Positions 12,311 to 25,139 of a stretch of 64,000 nt of DNA are shown piece by piece. Origin of the DNA: Brachypodium distachyon (lineage: Eukaryota; Streptophyta; Magnoliopsida; Poales; Poaceae); NCBI RefSeq assembly GCF_000005505.3, contig NC_016133.3, forward strand, positions 8,804,001 through 8,868,000, in the 5' to 3' direction. The position numbers were made by a program, and so were the translations under genes. Below the pieces are notes generated by a model. That model worked only from the letters and a program-made list of their open reading frames with translations, was not told the origin of the DNA and did no database searches. Position 1 is the first letter of the stretch, and every line of letters begins with the position of its first letter.

Positions 12311-13814
12311 AAGGAAAATTTGAAATGAGCATTACATCGCCGTGATGAGATTGCTACGCACTCATATAGCTAATGGCATTGTGTCTTTTACTGTCCTATG
12401 TCCACTATTCTTTTTCCCTGAGACTTCAACCTCAAGATGTAAAAGTGTTGTAACATTTGAACATTGAATGCTTCAAGTGTTTATGATCCTACCAACCAGA
12501 GCCAAGTCCGTTTTGGTGAAAAATCCCTGTTATGTGCTTGAAGCTGCCATAACTTGAGCACGTTGCAATGAACCGACATTTAAGTATAACAGGTACACCC
12601 GAAATTGCTAAACTAAACCATGTATCGTCTCTCTCAATAAACCGAAGATGCAGCTTATTCGCTCAGGAGTTGCAAATCATTGATTCATGTCGCAACATCA
12701 GAGCACCCGTGGTAGGGTAGTACATGGCCGACGGCCTGACAGGTGCCTGTGCTTTAATAAACGGGGTCTGCAATAAATATTTAATCTCTGATCCACAACA
12801 CCTAGGACGCACTAATTCATTGGCAGTGACCCTCTACGGCTTGTAGATGTTTATAGGGCAATAGAAGAGCTGGGTGCCATCACAGGAATATTTTGGCCAA
12901 GTCTCTTGTATCTCTTCGTTTAAATGTTTATTGTATCATCTTCCAGAAATAAGTACTCCGTACAAGTTATGTCTCTCGGTTTTCGATTCTACTCCCTTCG
13001 TTCTAACATTTGACTAACCATGTAACTAAAGATATCAACATTTTACGGTGTTTAAATAAAGGTCATTAGATCCATTGAGAAATATATTTTCTTAATATAT
13101 TGTTTTTACATTGTATATGTTGATAAAATTTGCTATAAGTTTGGTCAAAGTTTGACAACTAACAAAAGTTATAGTCATTTGAAAGAAAGGAGTACATCAT
13201 ATATACGTATACAATTTCTCCCCATAATAAGTATACTACTCTAGAAAAGTTGAGGGAGATTGCAACAAATTTCACTTGCTTGATAGTTAAGAATTAGCAA
13301 AAGGCAAACCTAAGTAAGTCCCTCAGCATTGAGCGAGCATGACATTATCCAACTCTTACAAGAAGGATCTCAACCAAAAAAACAACTCTTACAAGTAACA
13401 ACACTTCATGCCATGAACTCTTAGATGCAGAAGATACGAATAACATTTGGGCACTTGGCCGAACATAACTCGTCAAAAAAATGTCAATGATGATGGCAAA
13501 GGTAGCGTCACAACTCATAAAGAAACCTTGCGACCTTAGTTTCCAACTTCCACTAAAAGAAATACAAACCCAACCTAGGATTTAGTTTTGCCCACATGCA
13601 TGCAAATCTTAAATCCCTATGTTGTGGCATAAACACACCTTAAATCATCCATCGATGGAAAAAACACAGAAAACATCTACATCATAGCTGATAATTTTGA
13701 ATGGCGACAACCTTGTTAATGTTCACAAAAAGTTCAGGAAGATAATTATTAACATGATAGTAGTGATCACAAATATTTACAACCAGATACAATCGAATAA
13801 CTGGAGCAGTTATT
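12311..13814. other. Intergenic DNA between convergent EMG1 and PI4K gamma
   Basis: The two genes converge here. Only one MITE (12992) was recognised; the rest is AT-rich 3'-flank sequence. Confidence 0.5.
12992..13192. mobile_element. Stowaway-type MITE, about 201 bp
   Basis: The left end CTCCCTTCGTTCTAACATTTGAC and the right end TTTGAAAGAAAGGAG are imperfect inverted repeats. TA lies on each side (12990-12991, 13193-13194). The AT-rich interior includes the motif TTGGTCAAAGTTTGAC common in grass MITEs. Confidence 0.65.
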
Positions 13815-16771
13815 CTACTTTGTAAGCTTCGACAACATGTTATCAAGGTGACGGTCCATGATCTCGGATACTGCCTCCAAGAACATCTCCTCGCTAGTTT
13901 CTGGAAGCACAGCATCTTCCGCTTCGTTGATGATGCCCTCAATTTCAGACTCTTTATTGGCTGTCTTCCTGCACAGAATGCTGCCCACATCGTAAGGCGC
14001 GAGGCCCCTCTCTGCGCCCTTCTTCAGAAGCATAGTGCTGATACACAGAACTCGGGCGCATTGTGGAGACAGGTTCCAACCATAGAACTTGAGAAGTGCG
14101 ATGTCTTTGTCAGCATCTAGTGATGCGATGTATGCTGTGGTTTCAGCACTGAAGGACTCACGGGCTTGCGGCCAGTAGAGCCACTCGAAGGTACAATCTT
14201 CAAACTGCATTTGAAATAGACAACAAAATTTCCATTAATCCCATAGAAGAATTGTTTGGCGCAAGCCGAATCAGCATAGAAGGGATTGACTAGAACAAAC
14301 AATGCATGGCGGCAAATTTCCAAATCAATATGAAAATCTAGGAAATATGGAGCCATTTTCTACTGAAAATAGTGCAGGAAGAATCGTTTGGCGTAAGCCG
14401 AGTCAGCGTAGAAGGGATTGACTAGAACAAACAATGCATGGCGGCAAATTTCCAAATCAATATGAAAATCTAGGAAATATGGAGCCATTTTCTACTGAAA
14501 ATAGTGCAGGCCCAGTTAGCTTGGGAACACTTAATCATGCCAATTTGTAACAGAAACACTAGAAGCAGATCTAGCATGGTGCTTGTAAATCAATGTCTAA
14601 CACAAAAATCAATGCATAGAGAAGACGGCTGAAGTATCCTAAAATAGTTTCAAGATTTTTGGTACACCTCCAATAAATCTTTGTAACAAAATATCACATT
14701 TCAATTTCCTATTTCAATTTCATCTTATGTCATGGGTAGTTTTTGCTAACAACGGAGTTATGTTAACCAGTTATATTGCCTCCTGTAAAAAAAACAGTTA
14801 TATTGCCTATTAGATTAATATAGTTAACTCTAAGCCGTATAGTTTAGCCTTTTAATATCTCCGAATTGTGGATATAACTTCTTTATTTCCCCCTACTATG
14901 CTACGTGCTCCAAACTTGTGCAGGCCACATTGTGCTCCTTTAGCTTTACGATCAGTTCTCTTTCGCAACACTTCACAACAATAGATATGCAAATCAGAGA
15001 GTAGGCTTACTTTAGCTGGCCATCATAACCCGTTTTTATAGCTGCTAGAATGTAATTAGCTTCCTTTTTAATGCAGCCCGTGTATGCCACGCATTTTCTC
15101 AATCTACCATATTATCTTTGCCTACAATGTAATTTATTGGGTGCATATATGCAAGTAAGAAGCATTTGATGCCTACGTTTGCTGTGCAATATTGTTAACA
15201 AGTAGTAGGATATATTAATAACAAGAAAAACAACTCATGTGAAACGACATGCTGAGCAGGCTGTTCACATGATTTTAGCATCCGTCGGCAGTGTATCCTC
15301 AGTTCGTCGTACAAAAATTCGAATCGCAAAATGAGTTGTGATCACCAAGCACAGTGAAGCGTGCCATTCCATGTGGTAATATGCTAAAGAAAACGAGACA
15401 AGGCTATGGACTATGGTTTAGTAATTTGAGCGAGATAAACAAAAATACATAATAGCAACAATCACTAACCTTTTCTGGTAAGCAATATCCATGATCAATT
15501 GGAACCAACTTCAAGTGATCCTCTCCATCTCGGCACACTAATATGTTACCTGCATGACGATCAGCATTTGCTAATCTAATATCTAGCACAGCAATCTTCT
15601 GAACCTCCTGAACAGGGAAATCTCGAGGACCCATATCCTCACAGCTGCCATGATTGTTCACAAATATCTGCAGTGATCCAATTTTAAATCCCTTGCCCTT
15701 ATGCGAACAACGAACCAATGCTGTGGGGGGTACACCAGAAAATCCAGTAGCTTCCGATGATTTGCACCCGTCAATTGGATGGTCGAGAATATACGCTGCA
15801 ACCTCCCTCAATGCACCTTCCCCTACCCGTGTCCCCCTTTTTAACCCCTCGCCATCAACTGAGAAAGGAAAGCCCCTGGGGTTATTCTCGGCCATTGGTT
15901 CCTCATCAATGGGCTTGAAAACCGCAACATTGCTGTGACCCGAAGGATCCTGCATGAAATAGACTCCCCCAGAACCCTCTGTTGACATCACAGGAAGGAA
16001 TCCGTTATCAAGACCAGCTCTTGTTGAGCTGATCATTTTCATCACGGCAGGTGACAACTCCACCTTCCTGTTAACAATAATTGGCTCAACTGGAGGATGT
16101 ACACCACTAGCTGGTTTAGTGAGGTCCAAAGCATCTATCTGGAAGTTGTCACTCCCTTCAGGATTAACAACTGTAACAACAGTATCCTTATCAATCTGCT
16201 GAGTTTTTACCTTTGCCGGTGTTCGGATGAATAAGTGGATCACAGCAGCACCCTTCCGACAAATGTCAGTGATCAACTGATTGTCCTCAAGCTCCTCACC
16301 ATCACATACTAGCCTTTGGTCCTCAAGCCTCTCAAGTTGCTCCCCAGTTTCAGCCGCAAGCTTTTTCTTGAGATACCCAACATTGCTGCCACTTGCCATC
16401 TGGTACTTGAATTTCTTCCCGCTGGCAGTCTTGATGGTGATTGAACGGAGGTCAGCCAACCGGAGGACAAGATGGAGAACATTACCATCAGCAAGTCCAC
16501 AGTCCCTGACATGTGAGTTGTTGCATGACAGTTCGTGTCCACTGAACACCAGCCTCTGCTTCGTCACAACAAAGCCATTGGACCTCTGGATACGGAGCTT
16601 GACTGAAGCAATCGACTCGGATCTCAGGACACGCATAGGCATTGGTGGCGTGCCAGGCATAGCAAGAAAAATAAGAATCGAATCCAGTGGTTCCAACCGG
16701 TGCAGGCAATTGGGCACATAAGCGAGCTGGTCCAGCAGGGGGCTGAGGGTAGCAACACCCGCAGCCGACAT
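13815..16771 (-). CDS. PI4KG4: Phosphatidylinositol 4-kinase gamma with two ubiquitin-like domains
   Basis: The gene is on the minus strand. Coding exon 1 is 16771-15470 and exon 2 is 14204-13815, with a 1265-bp GT-AG intron between them, giving 563 residues. The start is placed at MSAAGVATLSP. An in-frame ATG 27 codons upstream exists, but this N-terminus fits the family better. Two ubiquitin-like domains (about residues 36-106 and 110-185) are followed by the PI3/PI4-kinase-like catalytic domain. Key motifs are VAVFKPIDEEP (ATP lysine), RLANADRHAGNILV (catalytic loop) and VPIDHGYCLPE (metal-binding loop). In Arabidopsis the two-UBL member is PI4K gamma 4 (UBDK gamma 4), reported to act as a protein kinase on proteasome-linked targets. 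The symbol is a best guess by architecture. Confidence 0.92.
14246..14509. repeat. 132-bp tandem duplication in the PI4K gamma intron
   Basis: 14246-14377 and 14378-14509 are adjacent direct copies differing at only a few bases (GAATTG/GAATCG, GCGCAAG/GCGTAAG, GAATCAG/GAGTCAG, CATAG/CGTAG). It lies just downstream of the intron acceptor in plus coordinates and does not touch coding sequence. Confidence 0.95.
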
Positions 16772-18086
16772 CTTTGCTGACTTCGAGTGGCGCAGCAAGG
16801 CAAACAACCTTATCACTAATGGCGGATTACGAAAACTACAGATTACTAGCACCCATTGGGAGAAAACCCCTAGGATTTCCTTCTACTAGCAAGGAAACCC
16901 TAGGGGGCACAACGCGGCAGCAAATGCTCCTACCGTCCCATCTCGTGCCCCATTGTGTTCGAACCTGCATACATAATCAACCAAACCTAGGTAAGAAATT
17001 GTGCTACCAAAGCAGCAGTATTATAAATCGCACAAAAATCTGAGCAATTCGTACCCAACCCTATGAGATTGGATAAGGGCAGCGAGGATCCCTCGTCCGC
17101 TCCCGCTGCTGCCCCAATCGTGGAGCACAGCATCTGTAGTAAAGTAAAAAAAAAAAATCGAAGCGTATGGTCAAGGTTCGAATAATCGAGTTCTATCTAT
17201 AAACTGAAAATAAGATCTATCTAGAAAAAGAAGAAGATCGAATTCGATCAATTAGTTTTGAACAACACAAGGAACATTGGTGAGATTCTAACCAGAGATG
17301 ATACATCAGCGGGTCCGTTTCCGACTCCGATGGAAAGACGCGTGAACCAACGGATTCTGCGTCAGATTGAAATCTACAAGAACCAACCACCAGCAGCGTC
17401 AGGAAAAGCATCAGAAAGCCAATCCAACGAATCCGTCGCTCCTCCACGAATCAAATCGGGGAAACATTGCAACCGGCCGGGGAGTATATCAAATAAGCGA
17501 GTGAATCAAAGGTAAACCAATCGATCTTACCGGGAGACGGGAGCGACGAGTCCCGATGGAGCGCGCTCCACCTCTGAAACGAGAGGGAAATTTCGCCTTA
17601 TTCTGTTATTCAGGAAGAACAAGAAAAGAAGGACTGGCACTCGATCTGGAAAGGGAGGTTTGAAGGTTCCATCGACAAGAAAAGGGAGATTTGAAGAGGG
17701 TAGGTGGCGCCGACGCGCCGTGGCCCGTGGCGGTGACTCGACCGTCAAACCCGGAGAACAAGTCGGTCCGGTTTTTCTTTTACTATATTTATTTATATTA
17801 TATATATAATAAAAATAAAAAATAAAATAGATCTATACCGTTCATCACTCAACCCGGACGAACTAGATGCTCCCTTCCAATGATGCAACGATGATGTGCA
17901 TTTAACAGCATCATGTGTTACATCCGAACATCTACACCGTTCTCACTCGAATTGGATGAACCAGATGCCTCCGATGATGTGATGGTGTATGATGTGCATT
18001 TGACCATCACGATACCCGTGATCCCTGGACGCAAAAGGATCCAACATAAAAGAACAACGCTTCTTGAAAGGACTACGTGAACTCAA
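16772..18086. other. PI4K gamma leader and flank
   Basis: Upstream of the minus-strand PI4K gamma start. The GC-richer stretch at about 17520-17750 probably holds its transcription start and 5' leader, perhaps with a leader intron. An AT run at 17780-17830 follows, and then two partly similar segments carrying GATGATGTG and GATGTGCATTT at about 17880-18000. The extent of the leader is inference. Confidence 0.4.
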
Positions 18087-18318
18087 GGGAATTGCATAAA
18101 CCACCATCTATTGGGGAGGCTTTTGCACAAAACACCACCTATTCAGATTTTTTGCACTTTTCACCACCTATTGGGTTAATATGTTGCAGATAGGTCCTAA
18201 TGGGCTCTTAGACAAGTTAACAGTGTTTCTGACGGGTGGGGCCCGCCAGTCAGTGCCGACGTGGCCCGCCCACTTGGCCACGCTGGATCGGGTCGGGTCT
18301 GAGGCGAGGCAATAAAAG
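18087..18318 (+). repeat. MULE left terminal inverted repeat
   Basis: The sequence from GGGAATTGCATAAACC to GGCGAGGCAATAAAA matches, in reverse complement, 32530-32732 plus 33731-33758. Shared internal blocks include TTTGCACTTTTCACCACCTAT, CTAATGGGCTCTTAGACAAG and CTGACGGGTGGGGCCCGCCAG. MULE inverted repeats usually carry the element promoters. Confidence 0.9.
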
Positions 18319-18432
18319 GAATCAATGGTTTTTTTTTCTCGAGCTTCTTCTCCTCCCGACCACCTTTGTTCGCCCCTGTTTCTATCTCTCAGCAGACCGG
18401 CGATTCCGGCGACGGAGCGACCGGCAGGAAGA

Positions 18433-18703
18433 AATGCCGTCGTGGCGAGATGGAAGCAACGACGACAGCTATTCCTTCCTCGACCACGTCCAATCGTATT
18501 CCAGCGACTCGCTCGGCTGCGGACGGGAAGTTGAGGTGCGCCATGTTAGGGTTTGGGATTTTGTGACTTCGGATTTGGGGATTTTGGTAGCTTTCTTCGA
18601 TTTCTGAGATTTGGTCTTCAATCTCTCGCTTCTGGAGTAGGATGGTTGGCCAGATTGGATTAGAGACCCTGATTACAATGGGGAGGAGACAAATGTGGAG
18701 ATG
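18433..18703 (+). pseudogene. MULE accessory gene, 5' part (split by gypsy element)
   Basis: A plausible first exon starts at 18433 (MPSWRDGSNDDSYSFLDHVQ) and reaches a GTGCGC donor near 18535. After a TAG acceptor near 18641, a second piece reads DPDYNGEETNVEM in frame and is cut at 18703 by the gypsy 5' LTR. The continuation is at 28253-28573. The layout (Ser-rich head, short motif, coiled coil, membrane tail) recalls rice GRF-type zinc-finger proteins found with MULEs. The zinc-finger core itself is absent, so the assignment is inference. Confidence 0.45.
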
Positions 18704-19656
18704 TGTTGCACCAGTGGCACCCGGGGTACCACCGTTGCTTAACGCGTGGGTCGCCTTGCTTGCTCCCCGCCAGGATGGCACCCTGGGCAGCACAGTGCGA
18801 GCTGCCCGGGAAGCCACCAGCCCGGCAGGAGCCTGGGAAGGGGGTTGCCCTGGAGCAGGACTAGCTGAGCTGCGGGGGTTACCTCGGATGACAATGTGAA
18901 GATCCCCATCAGGACGCCCCCCCGGGAGGCTCACTTGCCGGGGAGGGTGTCTCCTGACGCAGGCACTTACAACAGGGCCGGTGCCCAGTGCAGGCAGAGT
19001 ATCAACGCAACGTGGACGCCCAGCAGGCTCCTTTTGTGCAGGGTTGGTCGGAGCGTGGAGTGTGGCACAAGCCGAGCATTAAATGCTTTGACAGGGGAGT
19101 GATTTCCTGTCTAGTCAACCTACAGTGAGTAGCTCACAGTGAATCTAGGGAACATATCGCCCAAGCTACAGTGCTTTGTACCGTGCATGCATGCCAGCAC
19201 AGCAAAGGCAAACTGCCTAGGGTCTTTGTTCGGCGTGTGTCCAAAAGCGCGTCTCCCATGCAGACCGAGGCACCTGCGGTATCCCCTTGAGTATAAAAAG
19301 AGAACCAACGCCACTGGTCAAAGGGTTTCAGTTTTTCCAAGGTTCAACTCTAGCTGGGTTTCAATCCCTAGAGATTTAGCGCCAGAAGTAGTAAGTAGCC
19401 ATTTAGCAGAAAGGAAGAGAGCGCCCGGGGACTCCCCCGGCAACCTGTAAACACTTGTTCATTGGCTAATACATACTCAGAAGCAAGACGTAGAGTTTTA
19501 CACCTCCGGGTGGCCCGAACCTGGGTAAACTGGCTTGTACATTGCAACGCTCGTCATTGGCCTCGTCGGTGATCGCCGGAGCGATCCCCATCGCCCACTG
19601 CCGAACCTAAAAGGGGGTGCCTTGCATCCCCGGTGTCTAAGCCCCGGGCTACGACA
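18704..19656 (+). repeat. Gypsy 5' LTR, 953 bp
   Basis: Starts TGTTGCACCAGTGGCACCC and ends GGGCTACGACA, with TG...CA borders. A TATA-like TATAAAA lies at 19292-19298. The sequence AGATG precedes it and would be the target duplication, but its partner is lost. The middle (18772-19080) aligns without gaps to 27944-28252. Confidence 0.88.
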
Positions 19657-19680
19657 TCTGGCGCGCCAGGTAGGGGGCGC
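19657..19680 (+). promoter_or_regulatory. Primer-binding-site region of the gypsy element
   Basis: TCTGGCGCGCCAGGTAGGGG follows the LTR directly. This wording is typical after the 5' LTR of RIRE2-type Tat elements, where a tRNA primes minus-strand synthesis. Which tRNA is not determined here. Confidence 0.65.
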
Positions 19681-19934
19681 GTGCGGAGAGCTCGCCGGTG
19701 ACCGCCGGCGCCATCGTCTTCAGCTACATCAGCTTCGCCTTCTTCGACGACAGTACTCGTCGCTATGCCTCCTAAGTGGGCTGGTGACTCTCGGATTGAG
19801 CCGTGTGGTGCCCCAGCGGCGAACACTGAGCCTGCCCGGGTGCAGAACAGCAGCAGCTGCAGCCGCAGGTGATACTTCCTCCGCCTCCGCCACGCTCTGT
19901 TGGAGACCGGCCGAGGCTAGCCCCGCAGCCTAGC

Positions 19935-22900
19935 TGTAACATCCCAAAATTTTTAAACCTTACCCTTTTCACCCCTTTGAGATTTGGATTTTAAACCAAT
20001 AGGGTCTATCAATAAAAAGGCTTCAATGCATTTATTATGCTAACCCATATATTAGTATCTAATTTGGAGTTGAAAAATTATTTTATTTAGTTAGTTATAA
20101 AGCCCTAAAGGCATTTATAGGGCAAATGTATTTTCATATATTTTATTTCGAGAGAATTATTGTCCTAAAAGTTGAATCATATTTAAATATGATTTAACAA
20201 TTTTTCTGGAATTTATTTTGGTTTGATTTGGAGTTCAAAATCAAAGGTTATAAAAGAAAACAGAAAAAGGAAAAAAAGAAAGAGAGAAAAAAAAAAGAGA
20301 AACCTGGCCGGCCCGGCCAAATGCGAGCACGTCGTCTTCCTCCTCACGACCTCAACACAGCACGCAGGCACGCACGTTCTGGCGCCGATTAGCTTCCCTT
20401 CGATTCCTTTGTCACAACTGCGCCTCTTAGATCCGAGACCAAGGGAATGATCCCCACATCCCCATGAACCGATTCAGTCAAAAAATCAACCGATTCCATC
20501 CTTCATCGCTTCTCAAAACCCACGCGCCCGGAATGCCAACCGCCGACATTCACATCCCGATCTCCCTCCTCAGACCATATAACAAGATTCCATTCACGTC
20601 ACATCGACCCTTTGCCTCTCCTCTCCCATTCCCATATGGAAATCTTCGCCTCTAGTCCTTTGTAGCGCCCGATGCCATGCCTGTCCCCTCCCTTCGGTCG
20701 CCGCCTCCATTGTTCAAGGTGAGATCGCTCCGAACCTTCGTTCTTCAATTCCTTTCACCGGTACACTCTTGTGACCCCTATCTACCTCTTTGACAAGGTT
20801 ATGCGAACAACCGTCGCCGTTGGCCGCGCCGTCCCCGACGTCATGCCGAAACCACGCCCGGAGCTCCGCCCAGAGCTGTCCAGAGATACTCCGACCTCGC
20901 AAGCCGCGTCAAGACGTCCGCCTCGACGCTGTGCACGTCCCTAGCCACCTCACCGACCCCGAAGCCCGCCGGAACGATGACTCCAAGGACAACCGCCGCC
21001 GCCGTTTCCACGTCGTGCCGCCGTTTGGAGCCACGCCGGACCTCACCGCTTGCACCGTTCGACCCCCCCCCCCCCCCCCCGCGATGCCGTAAACCTCTAC
21101 CGCACCTTCTTCGCCTTCTCCAAGCCTCGGTTCATCGATTTGTTTATCTCCTCTAAGATTTGGGTATGAATTTGTTATTCTTTTCGGCCATGAAAATGTT
21201 CTTCTGTAGCTATGTTTAGGCATCGATTTCTAGCCACTCGATGATCTGTTTGTGCTCTAGTTTCTTCCTATGCGTAGATTACAAGTTTTTCTATGACTTC
21301 TCTGTAGAACTTAGCAGTAGATCATTCATCTTCACTAGTGGGTCATCGTTGCAAAACTGTCTATGCCTTTAGTTACAAAAACTTTGTTTTAGGTTAGCCT
21401 TGTTGTTCTGACTATAGTTTCTACCTCACATCTCCGTTTAGAATGAAACCAGTGGAAAATGGAAGAGTAGATTGTATTCTTTATTTCAACTTATTAGTCC
21501 TCTGTCATTAGGATCCTGTAGCATCAGTAGCTTTTCAGTATTAGTTAGTATCTTTAGTCTGTATCTGACTAGCCATCTTTGCAAGCCCATAGTCATTGCT
21601 CTGCAGATCCTATTGAGAGGAATCCAATTGTGTTAGTTAGTGTGTAGTTAGTACGAACCAGTAGCACAAAACTCCTGTCATGTTCTGCCCTTTAGTACCT
21701 ATTACCAATCAGCCTTAGTTGTTATCTTTTCACAGTAGTAAAGTCCTGAAATTCCAGACTTAGCCACTCTAGTCTTAGCCCTAGGACCTAGAACTTTGTT
21801 TAGGGTCAAAGTAGTACTAGTTATACGTTAAATTAGTACTGTTATTGTTTTCTTTTGATGTTAACTCGTGTTTTGTGTTCATTTGGAGTTATATTTGGAG
21901 TTATTTGAATTATGTGAATTGTGTATTTATATTTGGTTATTCGTTCTCTACAATAGATCATGCGGAGTGCGATTGTAGTGGTTGTGTATCGTTTAAGAAG
22001 AAGGATTCAACAATCTTAACCAAGGCAAGTTCACTTCGATCATCTCCCAAATATTTTACTATGCACTAGTTGTTTTATTAGTTGCACTAGAAATATTAAT
22101 TGTACCTTTATGCTAGCTATAAGTCCCAGGTAGAATAGTCTACCCTTGGCATTACCTTGCTACCAAATTGCCATCGATTGTAGTTGAATGCTAAGCTATG
22201 GTAGTATCGTGGGGGAAATTACTACATTATGATATTATTATGCCTGTGGAGAAATGAAATGTTTTACTAGAGTAAGGCAAAATAATTAATTCAATGAACC
22301 ATCATGGGTGGGCGGCTTTGAGGTTTTGAGGATTAGCGGCGTCAGGTCCATTTCTATGGGTCCCTCTGAGTCGACTTTCCGTGGATTCGGGAAGGGATCG
22401 TCCATGGACGCCTCTTCCGTGGATTCGGGGAGCGCCTACGTTGCAACTGTGGAATGCCACCTGGGGTAACCGAGACTGGACTAGTTTCCTATTTAGTAGC
22501 TTTCAGTACAACCACAATGCTATATGGGCTCTGGCGAGACAAGAGTAAGTTGTATGAACCTAGACCCGAGGAATTGTACTGAGATAGAATGTGTAGGGGG
22601 AGCGTGATTCTCTCGTGGTTTAGAGAATTACCTCTGAAAATCTCGTAATCGACGCTGTTGCTACTCTACCCTAAGGACAGCAAGGGATTAACCCGTCGGT
22701 TTCTTGTGGGGAATGTGTACAAACTCTCGAGAGCGTCAAAACTAAGTACTTAGCCGTGTCCCCGGTAATGGACAAATTTTGAGCAACTAGATGTGGAGCT
22801 GTAAGGAAAGTTTCACTCATTCCAACTTCATAATAAAACTTGATGGTTTGAACTTGGGATAGGAGCATTGATGTGTCTACTCAATGTCCAATAGATTAAT

Positions 22901-23332
22901 AGGAGCATGGGTGTGTCTACCCTATGTCCAATAGTGATAAAACTATTTTGTCTAAAATGATAGGATGAAACATTGAGGCTTTTATGCAAATAGCCAAACC
23001 CCACCTAGCCAAATACTGCATGTACTTTGGTGAACTTGCCAATACATTCAATGTATTGACCCTCTAGTGGCTGCAACATTTAAATGTTGCAGGTGAACCA
23101 GGTGAAGAGTGAGGTACGAATTGTTAGGGTTGCGAGTTTACATTCAAACATGTTTCGACTGTGGAGTTGTTTTGGGACTCCTGTATCTTCTGCCTTCCGT
23201 TGCAAGATTTTATTTTCTTTGAGCTAACCCATGAGGTTATGCAATATGTAAGGTATTATTAAAATTCTGGATCATTGCGTTGTAATACTTGAGACCTTTG
23301 TATCTTGATATTACATCTTGAAACTGTGTGTG
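19935..23332. mobile_element. LTR-like insertion (about 3.4 kb) inside the gypsy leader
   Basis: Begins TGTAACATCCCAAAATTTT, a start common to large grass gypsy LTRs. Near the right side it carries the complement-like GATATTACA (ending 23314). The pentamer CTAGC stands at 19930-19934 and again at 23333-23337, which would be the target duplication. However, 18 extra bases then follow TTACA, so the exact right border is unsure. No gag-pol domains were found, so it is best read as a solo LTR. It holds a poly-C run (21061-21079) and a small duplication with CTATGTCCAATAG near 22860-22935. Confidence 0.6.
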
Positions 23333-23771
23333 CTAGCGAGTCGATCTAGGGACTAGCACTGTAAACACAGAGATCGAACCCTTGTACGGGGCGATCGCTT
23401 CACTAGCGCTGGGGCAAGTCATAGCCGGGTCATCGCTCGTGCTCGCGAGCCGCACGTCGAGCAGCCGTGGGTCAACAACGAACCGCATCAATCTCAGCAT
23501 CCCTCTGTTGCTTCCCAAGCAACTCCCTCCGGCTCGCGGGATCGTTCGCGAGGCACCGGAGCCGTGCCAGAGGGCAGCGCCGAGCAGGAGCACGAGGTGC
23601 CTCCTGTTCGAACTAGGTCAAAAGCCCTCGTGGCGGCTCAGGCCATCATGCTCTACGAGCCGCCGCAGGGAACACCGGCGCACGAGGCATGGACAGCGGA
23701 GCTCGCCGCCCTCCTCGCTGTAGCCAACCGCCGGCCAGGAGGATCGTGCGGCCAGTCTAGGGCTGACACCG

Positions 23772-24992
23772 ATGCGGTTGCGGGGCCTGGTGCAGGCCCT
23801 AACCCCCAGCCGGAGCGTGGGGTGCCCGGCGGTAGCCGGCATGGAGCCCGGCGACGACTCCGTCGCCTCGTCATCAACCATCCTGCCTGCGAACGCGCGG
23901 GGGATACTCAACGCACGTCAGCAGGAGCATCTACACGAGCGCCTTGAGCGGCATCGCCAACTTGCACATGACCGCGCCAACCCCGGGGGCCAAGGCGAAG
24001 TACTCGGGGGGGCTGACGACGGTTGCCCCGCAGTCACCCGTGAACTGCGGCAGGTGGAGTGGCCCCGCAAGTTTCGAGCCCCGCCAACGCTCGAGATGTA
24101 TGACGGGACCACGAACCCTAAGGATTTCCTCCTAACTTACTCGTTGGGCATGAACGCCGTGGGTGCCGACGAGAAGGTTAGGGCCAACTGGTTCCCCATG
24201 GTCCTGAAAGGATCGGCGAGAACTTGGTTACTCAACTTGCCGGCAGGGTCCATCTCCTCATGGGATGACTTGCGCGAGCATTTTGTCAGTGCGTTACAGG
24301 GCGGCTACAAGCGCTCAGGAACCATGGCATAGCTGCACACCGTGGTGCAGAAGCCAGGGGAGACGTTGCGGAGCTTCATCAACCGCTTCTCCAGTCTCTC
24401 CTACTCCATTCCTGAGGCGGAGGCTGCCGCCATCATCAACACCTTCGCCATCAACTTCCGTGACCCCAAGATGTGTGAGAAGCTGAACACGCACCAGATC
24501 CGGACAACGCATGAGCTCTATGCCTTGGCCATGGCAGAGGAAGGGCGCTTGGCGCCCAAACTTGCAGCTAAGGCTGCCGCGAGTCCTGCTGAGGGCTCGC
24601 AGAAAAAGGGTTCCCGGAAGCACGGCGGGAAGCAAGTGCTTGCCGCGGAACTGGGGGCTACCTTGAGGCCTGCGAAAAAGGCCTCGTCCGCGGGCTGGTC
24701 TGGCGGCAAGCCAGGCGACGCGCCCCGCTGCCCCATCCATGCCAACGCTACCCATGACGCACAGGATTGCCGCATCCTGACGGGTATCAAGCAAAGGCGC
24801 GAGCAGCGCCACGAGGAGCGCCGAGCAGCCGGCACCTGCTTCAACTGCGGGGATATCGGGCATCTCTCCCGCGACTGCCCAAATGACCCCAGAGCTAGAG
24901 CGAAACCTGCCGGCGAAGATGCCGGTAGAGAGGAAGCCCACGGGGGTCGAGGCCAAGCCCGCGCCGGCAGGGAGCGGCTTCCCCGGGGATGA
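23772..24992 (+). pseudogene. gag: Gypsy gag, broken by a stop codon
   Basis: One frame runs from 23772 to 24992 with a single internal TAG at 24330-24332. It carries the retrotransposon gag domain (EWPRKFRAPPTLEMYDGTTNP, then WDDLREHFVSALQG and QKPGETLRSFINRFS). It ends near a CCHC zinc knuckle, CFNCGDIGHLSRDC. Gag would build the virus-like particle. The N-terminal part upstream of 23772 is interrupted by the large LTR-like insert. Confidence 0.85.
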
Positions 24993-25139
24993 GACAAGGC
25001 TCGTTCTGAGGAGCAGCGCGAGTCCCATTACCGCGAGGGCGACGAGCCCGGCTTCCAGAAGCCCCGCGGCTTCGCCTGCATCCATGGGGGGGCTTATGCT
25101 CTCTCATCCTATAGCGCAGTAAAACGCCTCACCCGGGAG

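Noticed and set aside
16772..16852. Upstream ATG 27 codons before the PI4K gamma start
   Set aside because: MSAAGVATLSP fits the family start; the extra residues are hydrophobic and unlike any PI4K gamma I know.
21061..21079. Long poly-C run (also near 43540)
   Set aside because: Homopolymer microsatellites; exact length is unreliable in sequence data and no function is implied.
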